64,000 bases of DNA from assembly GCA_025060325.1 (NCBI GenBank), contig JANXBW010000001.1, forward strand, positions 359,141-423,140, in the 5' to 3' direction. This document shows, in pieces, positions 46,853 to 55,984 of the stretch (the first letter of the stretch is position 1; each line of letters opens with the position of its first letter). The position numbers and the translations under genes are program-made. The notes beneath the pieces are model-generated. The model saw only the letters and a list, made by a program, of their open reading frames with translations, ran no database searches and had not been told where the DNA came from. This DNA comes from Thermoguttaceae bacterium. GTDB taxonomy: Bacteria; Planctomycetota; Planctomycetia; Pirellulales; Thermoguttaceae.

Positions 46853-47548
46853 ATGGAGCGTCAACTCACTTTTGCGGCATATGCCACACGGTTGTCGCCG
46901 GTTGTACTTTTGCTTGCTTTCTCAGCTTTCGTTCAGGCACAGGAAGCCCCCGCGAGCCCGCCAGCTCAAGCCCCAGCAGCTGGTCCCGAAAAAGTTCAGG
47001 ACATGCAAGGCGAAAAACCGTCAACCCCCGACGGCTGGGCCCCAGCGGAGGTCTCTCGGGAGACAAGCATCCTCATCGACGTTTTCTTACAGATGCGACA
47101 AGCAAGCCAGTTGATGAAGCAGAAAGATTGGCAAAAAAGTGCTGCCATCCAGGCCCAGGTCATTGCTCGGCTGGATGAACTCCTCCGGCGGCCCCCACCA
47201 AACGCCCCCCCTTCGGCAACTAATGCGCCTCAAGCTATGGCCGAGGCGATGCCGGCCACCCCTCAGCCACAAGCGGCCCAGGAACCACAACAGGCTAAGA
47301 CACCTCCTAGTGGTCAGGTCGGCAACAATGCGGCGACAAGTCCCCAGGATCAGTTAGAGGAGCTTCGGTCTATACTCCGTGGCCTATGGGGTGAGCTACC
47401 CGAGCGGGTGCGAGGTCAAGTCTCGGAAACGCTGGCCGAGGAATTCCTGCCGCGTTACGCCCCCCTCATCCGCGACTACTACCGCCGGCTGGCAGAGCTA
47501 TCCACCCAGCCCCGAGGTAATCCGCAAGCCCCTAATCGCGCACCTTAA
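46853..47548 (+). CDS. Small secreted Pro/Gln-rich protein, function unknown
   Basis: A 231-residue exported protein following the DUF4175-like gene by 123 bases on the same strand. The signal peptide is at about 1-30 (LSPVVLLLAFSAFVQAQ). An Ala/Pro/Gln-rich stretch surrounds a helical core (SILIDVFLQMRQASQLMKQK and DWQKSAAIQAQVIARLDELL), and the C-terminal domain is DQLEELRSILRGLWGELPER to YYRRLAEL. It reads like the small partner protein often found downstream of planctomycete DUF4175 genes. ATG at 46853 has GGAGG ten bases upstream. It is the last gene of the rightward cluster; no hairpin with T-run follows. Confidence 0.7.
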   Translation: MERQLTFAAYATRLSPVVLLLAFSAFVQAQEAPASPPAQAPAAGPEKVQDMQGEKPSTPDGWAPAEVSRETSILIDVFLQMRQASQLMKQKDWQKSAAIQAQVIARLDELLRRPPPNAPPSATNAPQAMAEAMPATPQPQAAQEPQQAKTPPSGQVGNNAATSPQDQLEELRSILRGLWGELPERVRGQVSETLAEEFLPRYAPLIRDYYRRLAELSTQPRGNPQAPNRAP

Positions 47549-47753
47549 GCATCCCTGGCATTTAGGGGAAACTCTTTGGCAAGGACCGGTTCAAATTGTT
47601 GATTCAGTGCTCTCCCCTCACGTCGAGGGACCGGAGAGGCCTAAATCCCGAACGCGCCGCAAGCCGGCACACTTTTCCCCAAAGAAGCTCCGGCAGGTAT
47701 TCCCGCGAGGGGGTTGAAACCCCTGGGGGCGCTCGAGTCAGTCATTGTGCCGA

Positions 47754-48134
47754 TTACTTACTCTCCGCAGGCGGTTGGAACCCCTCCCAAAAGAACACCC
47801 ATTTGCCCTCCGCGGGATTCTTAGTCTCAAGTCTCACTGTCCCGATGAGTCGGCTTCCCTCCACCCTCAGGCATATGCTTTCGCCTTGGAGACCTGTCGG
47901 ACTTTCGAACGTACCCTTGTCCCAAGCGCGTACTGAGCCTCGTCCCCCGGAGATCGGCCCTTCGTACTCTAAGTACACAAGCCGGTGTGGGGGCAACTGA
48001 TGGGCTGAGATGGGCCGACCTGGTTCCGGCGGTTGCTCGAGCGACCAAGTCCTAAGCGCAGGACCGTCCTCGAGCATAAAGTCCCAGTGGACTCCCCCGG
48101 CGGTTGTGTGTTCTAAGATGACAAACCGCGGCAT
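47754..48134 (-). CDS. Stand-alone LigD-type 3'-phosphoesterase domain protein
   Basis: A 126-residue protein matching the phosphoesterase (PE) domain that forms the N-terminus of bacterial LigD in non-homologous end joining. PE domains remove 3'-phosphates and 3'-ribonucleotides at DNA ends with Mn2+. Metal-site residues are visible: His 9, His 16 and Asp 18 in EHTTAGGVHWDF, and the later LEYEGPISGGRGSVRAWDKG corresponds to the EGxIPxGxYGAGxVxxWD signature. The spacing between the first two histidines is one residue longer than in Pseudomonas LigD. No Ku, ligase or polymerase domain gene is next to it. Whether it still acts in DNA end repair is open. It has no adjacent partner gene. Confidence 0.87.
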   Translation of the reverse strand: MPRFVILEHTTAGGVHWDFMLEDGPALRTWSLEQPPEPGRPISAHQLPPHRLVYLEYEGPISGGRGSVRAWDKGTFESPTGLQGESICLRVEGSRLIGTVRLETKNPAEGKWVFFWEGFQPPAESK

Positions 48135-48218
48135 AGCGGCCCAAACAAGTCTCGAAAGAGGGAAAGCCAGACCCTTCCGTTGAATCGGCCGGCTGGCCCG
48201 TGGAGCGAGCCACCCACT

Positions 48219-50819
48219 TCACGACCCGGACCGAATCGTCAACGACACCTTGGCAACCTGCGGGGTGGATGACGCAACAGTTGTCAATTCGACCACGAAC
48301 TCGGCTGTCCCAGGTTTTGCCGCCTGAAAGGCCAGGCGATACTCCACCGAACTGCCCGGGGAAAGTTGCCGAAGAGGCGGAAATCTGACCAAGCCGGCCT
48401 CGAAACTGGCATCCTCTGCCCCTGCTGGCCCGAAGGTACCGAATTTGACTGCTTGCACCTCTCCCGGAAGGCGAATCCGCAGCTCCACATTCGTCTGGGC
48501 GGACAGGCCGGCATTTGTCACCTTGACAACCAGTGTTCCCCTTTGACCCACCAAAAGCTCCGACCGCAAGAAACTGGGCACAATTTCGATGGCAGACGCG
48601 GGGCTCGGCGCTCCGGTAGGGGATGAAGAATCCGTTACCCGTTTTCCGGAAATTTGGTCTCCCACGCTGACGCCTGGCTTTTGCGGCGCTATAGCGCCCG
48701 TGGGCGCCGTTCCAGCGGCTTCCTCGATAGCTACACAGCGTCTTTCAGATAATTGGGCCCCATCGGACGTGGCGGCTTCCACCGAGAGACAAGCCTGGGG
48801 AGCAGCTTTTTGGGCCACGCATTGCAGCCGATACTGTACGGTCTGGTTAGGGGCGATACTGTCTCTCCGCCAGACAAAAGGTGCCACCACCTCGCCCGGC
48901 CGGCGAGGCTCAAAACCCCCACTTGCAAATCGGGGGACAAGCGCCGCATCCACGCGGCAGGTAAGCTGGACCCCTTCGACGGGCTTTGCCCCGACGTTAC
49001 TCAGGTCGATCACAAACTCCACCATCTCACCCACGCGAGCCCGTTCCGGTCCAAGGACGCGAAGCTGAAGCGTCGTCGGCGGGCGCGAGGGGGCGGCCCC
49101 AATTCCCGGCGAAACTCCACCCGGGGGTATCGTCTCGCTCACCGGCGGAGAAGGCGCGCCGCGCTGCTCAATACGGACACACTCCCGCGCGCTGGCAAGT
49201 ACGGCCCCGCCGCTTATCGCTTGAATCTCCACGCAGTGTTGGCCCGCTTGAACCGCCTCAAATTCCACGGTTACCTGCTGCGTCTCTCCCGGCTGAAGGA
49301 CTTGGCCCAAATCTCGCTCGATCGGGCTCGGGGCGACGGCGTGCCGAAGGCCAGGATCAAACTTCGCTTTGAGGACTAGGCCCGGCAGAGGGGTGTTTCC
49401 CCGATTTGTAATCTCAATCGTAAACTGCACCGTTTGGCCGACATTGACCGATGCCGGTCCTTTTAACCGAAGCTGGAGTCCAGCGCTCCCCACCTCGGTA
49501 ACCGCCGAGCTTGTAGCCCTAATTCCGCCGTGGGCAGTGGCCGTAGCAATATTCTCAATTCGGCCTGGACGATCCGCCTTGCAATAAAGCTGAATCACAC
49601 GCGTCTCGCCGGAAGCCAAAGTCCCTAACGGCCACCTAAGTTCCCCGCTTGATGCACTGGGTTGCGTCGGCGGATCACTTTTCTGGAGGGAAACCCCGGC
49701 CGGCAATCGGTCACTGACTACCACATCTGCCGCGGGCAAATCACCAGGATTAGTCACCTCTATCCTATACTGGAGTAAATCCCCAATAGCCGCTGCGGTC
49801 GGCCCTGTTTTACGTAAACTTAACCCGGGGGACGACCATGTGACGTGGGTCGTGGCGCGTCCAACCACCAAAGGCCGCCCCACCGAATCAAGCACACCCG
49901 ATTTGACAATTTCAACACCGATGCTCGAGGTGCCCGCCACGGCTTGATCTTCGACCACTTCAACGGCCGCCTGTCCCGACTCGTTGGTAGCAACCTCAGC
50001 CACTGGTCCTCCGCCCGGTTCCAAATGCGCCGGTGGCCCACTGCGGATTTGATAGCGGACAATCCATCCCGCAATTGGCGCCCTATCGGATTGTCGCGTG
50101 ACAACAGTTACCAGCTGGTGCCGACTACCTGCCGGGACAATGACCGGGGCCGGAACCGTCCACTGAGCGTCAATCCAGTGAATGCGGGCCGTTTGTGTCC
50201 GCCTGGTCCAATCCCGGACACCCGGTGCGAAGGCCGTCAGCAGGCTAGTACCTTCAACGGCCGAAGTGATGGAAACCCATGTCTGTCCGGGCATTACCGA
50301 CAGGTCATCATCCGGGTTAACCGTGCCCCGGGTTAGCAACAGGTAGCGCCGGCTTGTGGATGTAACCGCGTAATGATTGGAGACCTTCCGCGGCCGAGTG
50401 AAATCCCCCACCAATAGGTCGGCAAAACTTCCTGGACAGACGTCCACAATTTGGCCCACACCGTTGGGGTCCAAATGCCAGTGAACCGGCTCGTTGGTCC
50501 GCAAATAACCGTCGGAGCCAAGCACACTGGCTACGATGATGACCTCGCTCCGAATTGGGGCGATGCTTTCCTCCGGCTGAAGGATTACCGCCACCCGATC
50601 TTGCAACCGCATTGGCGAGGGGATTTCCCGCACAATTGGTGCTGCGGGTTCAACCGGCGGTGCAGCCGGGGCTGGAACCGCAGGCGCTGTCGGCGGGGTA
50701 AGCACGGGAACAGGTGGGGGCACCGTGGCGCTTTGGTAAGGGGCGCACCCAGCGGCAATGGCCAATAGGGTTGCCGCCACGAATCTTCTCGCGCTGGTTG
50801 CCCGATAGATGGCCATCAT
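48219..50819 (-). CDS. Large DUF11-repeat lipoprotein
   Basis: An 866-residue exported lipoprotein; the signal ends in the lipobox IAAGC with the lipidated Cys at about 25. A Pro/Ala-rich stretch follows, then a unique domain (about 60-300), and then at least four Ig-like DUF11 repeats: GDLLQYRIEVTNPGDLPAAD, GQTVQFTIEITNRGNTPLPG, GEMVEFVIDLSNVGAKPVEG and GQRGTLVVKVTNAGLSAQTN. DUF11 repeats are found in cell-wall and surface proteins of planctomycetes. The protein is likely anchored in the outer or inner membrane and faces outward. Two adjacent ATGs (50819, 50816) are both possible starts. No protein partner is encoded nearby. Confidence 0.88.
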   Translation of the reverse strand: MMAIYRATSARRFVAATLLAIAAGCAPYQSATVPPPVPVLTPPTAPAVPAPAAPPVEPAAPIVREIPSPMRLQDRVAVILQPEESIAPIRSEVIIVASVLGSDGYLRTNEPVHWHLDPNGVGQIVDVCPGSFADLLVGDFTRPRKVSNHYAVTSTSRRYLLLTRGTVNPDDDLSVMPGQTWVSITSAVEGTSLLTAFAPGVRDWTRRTQTARIHWIDAQWTVPAPVIVPAGSRHQLVTVVTRQSDRAPIAGWIVRYQIRSGPPAHLEPGGGPVAEVATNESGQAAVEVVEDQAVAGTSSIGVEIVKSGVLDSVGRPLVVGRATTHVTWSSPGLSLRKTGPTAAAIGDLLQYRIEVTNPGDLPAADVVVSDRLPAGVSLQKSDPPTQPSASSGELRWPLGTLASGETRVIQLYCKADRPGRIENIATATAHGGIRATSSAVTEVGSAGLQLRLKGPASVNVGQTVQFTIEITNRGNTPLPGLVLKAKFDPGLRHAVAPSPIERDLGQVLQPGETQQVTVEFEAVQAGQHCVEIQAISGGAVLASARECVRIEQRGAPSPPVSETIPPGGVSPGIGAAPSRPPTTLQLRVLGPERARVGEMVEFVIDLSNVGAKPVEGVQLTCRVDAALVPRFASGGFEPRRPGEVVAPFVWRRDSIAPNQTVQYRLQCVAQKAAPQACLSVEAATSDGAQLSERRCVAIEEAAGTAPTGAIAPQKPGVSVGDQISGKRVTDSSSPTGAPSPASAIEIVPSFLRSELLVGQRGTLVVKVTNAGLSAQTNVELRIRLPGEVQAVKFGTFGPAGAEDASFEAGLVRFPPLRQLSPGSSVEYRLAFQAAKPGTAEFVVELTTVASSTPQVAKVSLTIRSGS

Positions 50820-52259
50820 CCGAGAAGTGGGTAACTTCGTTAAATCATCTTCGATCTCATTCGCGCCAAGTTGTTAGGGCACACCGATTTCGCGTTTTTT
50901 TCGGACTTTGGCGTTTCGGAATGTCGCCGGTCTAGCCTGTGGCTCTTCAAGAAAGTCCCCGCGATCGCCCTGTCTGGGGGACCGCCCCCCTCTCGAAAAA
51001 ACCGCCAGCCGCCAAAAAACGGGACAATCTGGGAGGCCGGGATCCTTAAAGGGGTTTGGCTTGCGGCCCCGTTACTGGGCTCAAAACCTGGTAAAGCGGC
51101 GTCCGGTTTTTTACAGCTTTCGACCTCTCCGCTACCCACGAGTGCCTGGCGAAGGGTAGACCCGCAAAGTGCTTCCGGTCCCATTCGCTTTGCCAAAACC
51201 ACTTGGAACCGGCCGTAGCTGCCAAGACCAAACGGCCAAAGCGCAACTCGGCTCAAAGCAAGGCTCGTGCAAGTTGGGAAGGTGGCGTCTCCCGTGCGGA
51301 CAGGGAGTGACCCGATAGGCGTAACGACAGGTGTAAATGGAAGCGAACCCGAAGTCTCCTGCTTTCAAATAGCAAGCCCGATTACCCCCTCGGCGCCGGC
51401 TACCCGGATAACCTGTCATTTGCCTGGCCCATTAATCTTTCTGATTTTGCATTGCCCGGGCATTTTAACTTGGCCGCGGTTCCCGTGCCGAGATCGCTTT
51501 CGGCCGTGCAAACCTGCGGCAAAGAGCACGCGGATTTTCGCCGGGCGGCAACGGAACCTCATACCAGCCCTCCGATGGTCAAATCCCTCAATAAACCAAA
51601 AGACGAGAAATCGGTCGCCTTAGGAATTCGCCTGTCCGCTTGTGTCCGGAAGCCTTGCGGGGAAAGTCGGGGGGCAACGATTGGCCTAACGTTGGTTGCT
51701 GGGATCCGCCCAAATACGAATTCTGAGAATTCCAAAACCTGCTACGATTTAGTTCTCACCCAGCCCCCAAACCCGGGGGAAGAAGAGCCGAAACGCCGGC
51801 CGGCCAAAAGCCCATCCAGAGTAAGTGGCCCCAGCCGAGCCTAGGAAGGTAGGGCGCACCCCCGGCCCCACCGCAAGGCCAATGAATCCGCAGGGCAAGT
51901 TCCCGGAAATAAGTGCGGTAGCTGCCAAGTGCGGTCACGTCTCGCCCTGAGGCGACGATTTCCGCCTGCCTTGGTGCGGAAAAAGAAGAACGGAGAATCT
52001 GCGATGTCCGGGCCATCTGAGCAGTCTGGGAATAATAACCGGACTAGAGAGAATATTTATGCGCTGGCCAAAATGCTGACGCGTCAAGGAACGGGCGATC
52101 CTCGCCAATCATCCCGGAGAAACCCCGGGAGCTTTGATATCGTGGCCACATCAACTGGTGGCAAACTCTGGAGTTATTAAGGAATAACGCTCGTCCGATA
52201 GGATCGCGACATGCCGTCGCAAGGCGAAAACACTACAGGAGAGCAAAAGGCGAGAGACT
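50820..52259. other. Gene-free region, about 1.4 kb
   Basis: Divergent space between the DUF11 gene and hemE. I find no gene, tRNA or structured RNA. Several overlapping open frames of 60-140 codons occur on both strands but are compositionally like noise. It must hold promoters for both flanking genes. Confidence 0.4.
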
Positions 52260-53357
52260 GTGCACGAAATCCCAGATTCAACGCGGCAAGGGAAAGCGCC
52301 CTGGATGAATAGCCGGTTCATGCGCGCCGCGCGCCGGGAGCCAGTGGATCAACTTCCCGTGTGGCTAATGCGCCAAGCTGGCCGCTTTATGCCCGAATAC
52401 CGCGCCATCCGCGGAACGGGTAACTTCCTCGATTTCTGCCGGGATCCTCAGCGATGCGCTCAGGTCATGCAAGTGGCTGTCGAAAACCTCGGCGTCGACG
52501 CCGCTATCCTCTTCAGCGACCTGCTGGTGGTGCTTGAGCCGCTGGGCCTTCGCGTGGAATTTCCCCCAGATGGGCCGCAAGTAGCTAACCCGATTCGAAC
52601 CCCTGACGATGTCAAGCAACTACGACCGCTAGAGTCACTTGAACCCTTGAGTTATGTATTGGAGGCTGCGGAGCTAACGCGGCAGCTACTTCCGTCCCAC
52701 ATACCGCTTATCGGCTTTGCAGGTGCCCCTTTTACCCTGGCAAGCTATGCGATCGAGGGATCAGGCAGCAAGTCGTTTCATCTGACCAAGCGGTTCATGT
52801 ATCAACACGAGGATGCCTGGTTTGAATTGCTTCGGCTGTTGGGGGAAGCGGTAACGCGATTTCTCTTGGGGCAAATTGCTGCAGGGGCTGGGGCAGTGCA
52901 AATCTTTGATACTTGGGTGGGATGCCTCAGCCCAGACGATTATCGGTATTTTGTTCTGCCTCAAATGACAGAGTGCTTTCGTGCCTTGCCAGCCAGCGTG
53001 CCGTCCATCCATTTTGCCACGGGCAATCCGGCACTTGTGCCGTTGATGGCTCAAGCCGGGGGGAGTGTCATTGGCCTTGATTGGCGCATCCGCCTCGAGG
53101 ACGCTTGGAAGATCCTCGGCGATCAGGCCGTGATCCAGGGAAACCTGGACCCGGCTGTCTTGCTGGGGCCTCAAGAACGCATTCGAAGGGTGGTCACCGA
53201 TCTTCTTCATCAATGGGCCGGCCGACCGGGGTACATCTTCAACCTTGGCCACGGAGTTTTACCACAGACGCCGGTTGAGAATGTAAAATACCTGGTTCGA
53301 CTGGTACACGAAGAAAGTCGCCGAATCCTGGAGCAATCAAAGCGGGAGGTTGAGTGA
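52260..53357 (+). CDS. hemE: Uroporphyrinogen decarboxylase HemE
   Basis: HemE decarboxylates the four acetate groups of uroporphyrinogen III to give coproporphyrinogen III in heme synthesis. Both family signatures are present: PVWLMRQAGRFMPEYR and GFAGAPFTLASYAIEG. Other conserved parts are VDAAILFSDLLVVLEPLG, FDTWVGCLSP, IHFATGN, GLDWRI and the C-terminal FNLGHGVLPQTPVENV. The protein is about 365 residues, as usual, starting at GTG 52260; ATG at 52305 (MNSRFMRAARR) would give a slightly short N-terminus and is equally possible. No other heme gene is adjacent. It is followed closely by the STAS protein gene. Confidence 0.95.
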   Translation: MHEIPDSTRQGKAPWMNSRFMRAARREPVDQLPVWLMRQAGRFMPEYRAIRGTGNFLDFCRDPQRCAQVMQVAVENLGVDAAILFSDLLVVLEPLGLRVEFPPDGPQVANPIRTPDDVKQLRPLESLEPLSYVLEAAELTRQLLPSHIPLIGFAGAPFTLASYAIEGSGSKSFHLTKRFMYQHEDAWFELLRLLGEAVTRFLLGQIAAGAGAVQIFDTWVGCLSPDDYRYFVLPQMTECFRALPASVPSIHFATGNPALVPLMAQAGGSVIGLDWRIRLEDAWKILGDQAVIQGNLDPAVLLGPQERIRRVVTDLLHQWAGRPGYIFNLGHGVLPQTPVENVKYLVRLVHEESRRILEQSKREVE

Positions 53358-53473
53358 TAAGCAAACCCTCGGCGCAAAAAGGCAAGCGCCGGAGGAGTCC
53401 CTGGGTCAACACTCCCCCGATATCCTCAAACTTAATGAATCCACCCTGCTTGGCTCGCCCGAGGATTTTCCTA

Positions 53474-53848
53474 ATGGTAAAAGTAGTCAAAGAGCAGCAG
53501 ATCACGATCATTGACCTTGGCGGGAAATACGAAGCCCTGAACGAGGAGCTTCTCCAGGCCTTGGCGGAAAAACTATTGGAACAGGCTGATCGAGCGGATC
53601 CCCCGTGGTTGCTGGTTGACCTAACCGGGATCGGCTATGTGGGGTCCAACTTCCTTGAAATCTTGGTTCGGGGGTGGAAACGCCTAAAACAGCGCTCGGG
53701 CACCATGGCGCTTTGTGGAGTGGGTAGTTTCTGCGCGGATATCCTACGGATTACCCGCCTCAACACATTGTGGACAATATATCCCTCTCGAGAAGAGGCT
53801 TTGCGGGCAATGGCCACCGAGTTGGCCAAGGGACAACCCCCGTCGTGA
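53474..53848 (+). CDS. STAS-domain protein (anti-sigma antagonist-like)
   Basis: A 124-residue single STAS domain of the kind found in anti-sigma factor antagonists (SpoIIAA-type). The fold markers QQITIIDLGGKYEALNEELL and LLVDLTGIGYVGSNFLEILV are visible. In SpoIIAA the loop has DSSG with a phosphorylatable second serine; here the aligned positions read GSNF, so the second serine is Asn and the usual phosphoswitch may be altered. The start is ATG 53474 with GAGG upstream; the frame is open 40 codons further left, overlapping the end of hemE, but this part has no STAS likeness. No anti-sigma kinase or sigma factor lies beside it. Which partner it binds is unknown. Confidence 0.85.
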   Translation: MVKVVKEQQITIIDLGGKYEALNEELLQALAEKLLEQADRADPPWLLVDLTGIGYVGSNFLEILVRGWKRLKQRSGTMALCGVGSFCADILRITRLNTLWTIYPSREEALRAMATELAKGQPPS

Positions 53849-54140
53849 GCCTCGTATTTCGATCGGGCGAGCCCTCTCGCTCCAATCAGGTCCTCTCAGC
53901 TTGTTGTAAACGCTATCGGCAGATTCTTCAGTTTGCCGCTCTTCGATCCCAAGTCGACAGTCACTTATATAGTTTCGAGGCCGGGCCTATGAGCCCGTCT
54001 TCAAGAGTTGACAGCCGGGCCATGGCATAAAACAAGATTCCTCGCGAACACAAACAGAGCGAAGGCTCGGACCCGTTTCGGCCTGCAAATCGCTCGCCAG
54101 GAATAGCCCGATCTTTTCTCGGCCAGATCGTTCAAAGTGG

Positions 54141-54953
54141 CTAATTGACGGTCTCCGGATAGATGACCAGCTCAATCCGGCGGTTAAGCCGTCTGGCTGC
54201 CTCACCACCGATCGTAGCCAGTGGATGATGCTGCCCGTGGCTTACAAGAAAAAGTTGCTCCGACCGGAGAATTTTTTGCTGAAGAACCGCTTCGTACACA
54301 GCGATGGCCCAAGCGGTAGATAAATGCATGGGATTTCGCCACAAATGCGTCTGAGGGGCCTCGGCATCGACATGCCCCTCGATAGCAATTCGCTGTCGCG
54401 GATAAAGCCGGGCCAATTCACTCGCCACCTGGGCCAACAGACTCAACCCATCAGGACGCACAACCGCCGTTTCTCCGTCGAAAAGGCGCTCGGCCGGAAT
54501 GGCGATGCGAATCACATCACCATCGCGGCGGACCTGGAGGTCCGGATCGGAAAATTGCGGCAAAGTGCTAAGTAAGCTACTATTCGGGGAGAACGTTACA
54601 GGCTGGCGTTGTAAGGAGGCAGTGAGGGCCTGGGACTTTTGCTCGGCTGCTTCTTTTTCCTGCTGCACTCGGGCTAACTGGGCGGTGACACTGGCTAATT
54701 GTTCTCGCACTAGTGCAAGCTGTTGCTCCAACACCTCTGCTCGCTGTTGACTTTGGGCCAGAAGGGATTGGAGCCGCTTGTTATCTTGATCAAGGGCGGC
54801 CACGCGGGTCTGAAGTTCCTGGTTCTGTCGGCCCAGGGCGACCTGCTGTTGCTGGGCTTGCTCCAGTTGACTTTTGACAAGTAGCGAGTTTCCGGCGCAG
54901 CCCGATACCCCGACAAAGACCACTGCTAAGATGAAGGGGCAGAGCTTGCGCAT
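54141..54953 (-). CDS. OmpA-like peptidoglycan-associated lipoprotein with coiled coil
   Basis: A 270-residue lipoprotein with lipobox GVSGC (Cys at about 19). Residues ~25-115 form a heptad-rich coiled coil with many Gln and Leu residues (QLEQAQQQQVALGRQNQELQ). The C-terminal ~130 residues are an OmpA/MotB domain: FDGETAVVRPDGLSLLAQVA, QRIAIEGHVDAEAPQTHLW and RRLNRRIELVIYPE. Such domains bind peptidoglycan diaminopimelate. The family's usual NxxLSxxRA segment is reduced to NPMHLSTAWAIAV, so the conserved arginine is changed. ATG with GGGAG upstream is a good start. It probably links the outer membrane to the wall. Confidence 0.9.
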   Translation of the reverse strand: MRKLCPFILAVVFVGVSGCAGNSLLVKSQLEQAQQQQVALGRQNQELQTRVAALDQDNKRLQSLLAQSQQRAEVLEQQLALVREQLASVTAQLARVQQEKEAAEQKSQALTASLQRQPVTFSPNSSLLSTLPQFSDPDLQVRRDGDVIRIAIPAERLFDGETAVVRPDGLSLLAQVASELARLYPRQRIAIEGHVDAEAPQTHLWRNPMHLSTAWAIAVYEAVLQQKILRSEQLFLVSHGQHHPLATIGGEAARRLNRRIELVIYPETVN

Positions 54954-55984
54954 CGAAATTGCTCCCGCCCAACCGTCGGGCTTCCTGGTGCATAAGGAAT
55001 ATAACTGTTGTCGCGCTAAACCCCTAAGAGGAAATGCTGCTTACGATAAGTCTTGTGCCAGCTTACCTGAAGCTAGCATCGCTATCCGTGCTAGCTGCAG
55101 AAAAGCTACCCACCATCGGACCTGGGCAAGTACTCAAACGTAAATCACCGACCCCGATCTGCAAAGTCGCGAAAAGGAGCTTGTCGAAGAAATTGCCGCC
55201 GTTTAGCTGCCGGAAAAGCCGTATATTTCCCAGCCGTCTGAAGGCTTTCCTCAGCCCGTCCCGGGGCAGAGCCCCCGCGGCCTCGCAATAACTGGAGGCT
55301 TCGGCGTTCCTTTTAGCTTTTCCCCCAACAATAAGGACGAACCACGGACGCCTACAGGACCGATCCCAAAAGAGGGTGATATTAGACCTCAAGAAGATCG
55401 GATCCAAGAGCGATTTCTAACAAAGCTCGCCCAAACGGCTCGAATAGTTCGTCTAGGCAGTTTCCCTAGATCACCTACTTTCCCACGCTCCTGATACGAT
55501 CGGTTTTTCCAAATCCTTTATTCGTACCCGATCAGCCCAAATTAAACTCCAGGGGAACCCGCGGGTCTGATGGCAACCCAGGGCATTGCTTTCACTGTGC
55601 TTGCCCCAAGCCCCCACACCACACGGCGACAAACATGGTCAATGAACGTTCCGCGCCTTTCGCTTTTTATCCGCTATTCAAGTGCGCGTCGCTATTTATT
55701 GGCTATCTGGGTGAGTACACTCACCCCGCATTCCATGAAAAATGTAAATCGCCCAAATACCCTGACCGGCCATGGCGCGTTAGGGCTAGTTGACCCTTTC
55801 AATAATCCTTACCCGGCCCCGAAGTTCGAAATGCCCGCACGCACCGACTCTTAAATCCTCGCAATTCGGCGGGGTTTAAATCTGGCCAGCCAACAAGGGG
55901 CATACAACTCCGACGATATTCCCAATTCCGGGGCACGAGCTTTTAGACCGGCACAAAGCGAGCCAAACACCGTTGGGAAAGTCC
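54954..55984. other. Gene-free region, about 1 kb
   Basis: Between the OmpA-like gene and the HAD gene, both on the minus strand. It must hold the OmpA gene's promoter; TTATAT on the minus strand near 55003 is a possible -10 box. No gene, tRNA or known RNA is recognised. Confidence 0.4.

Noticed and set aside
47700-47735. GGGGGTTGAAACCCC hairpin between convergent genes
   Set aside because: No T-run follows on either strand, so a terminator call is not justified.
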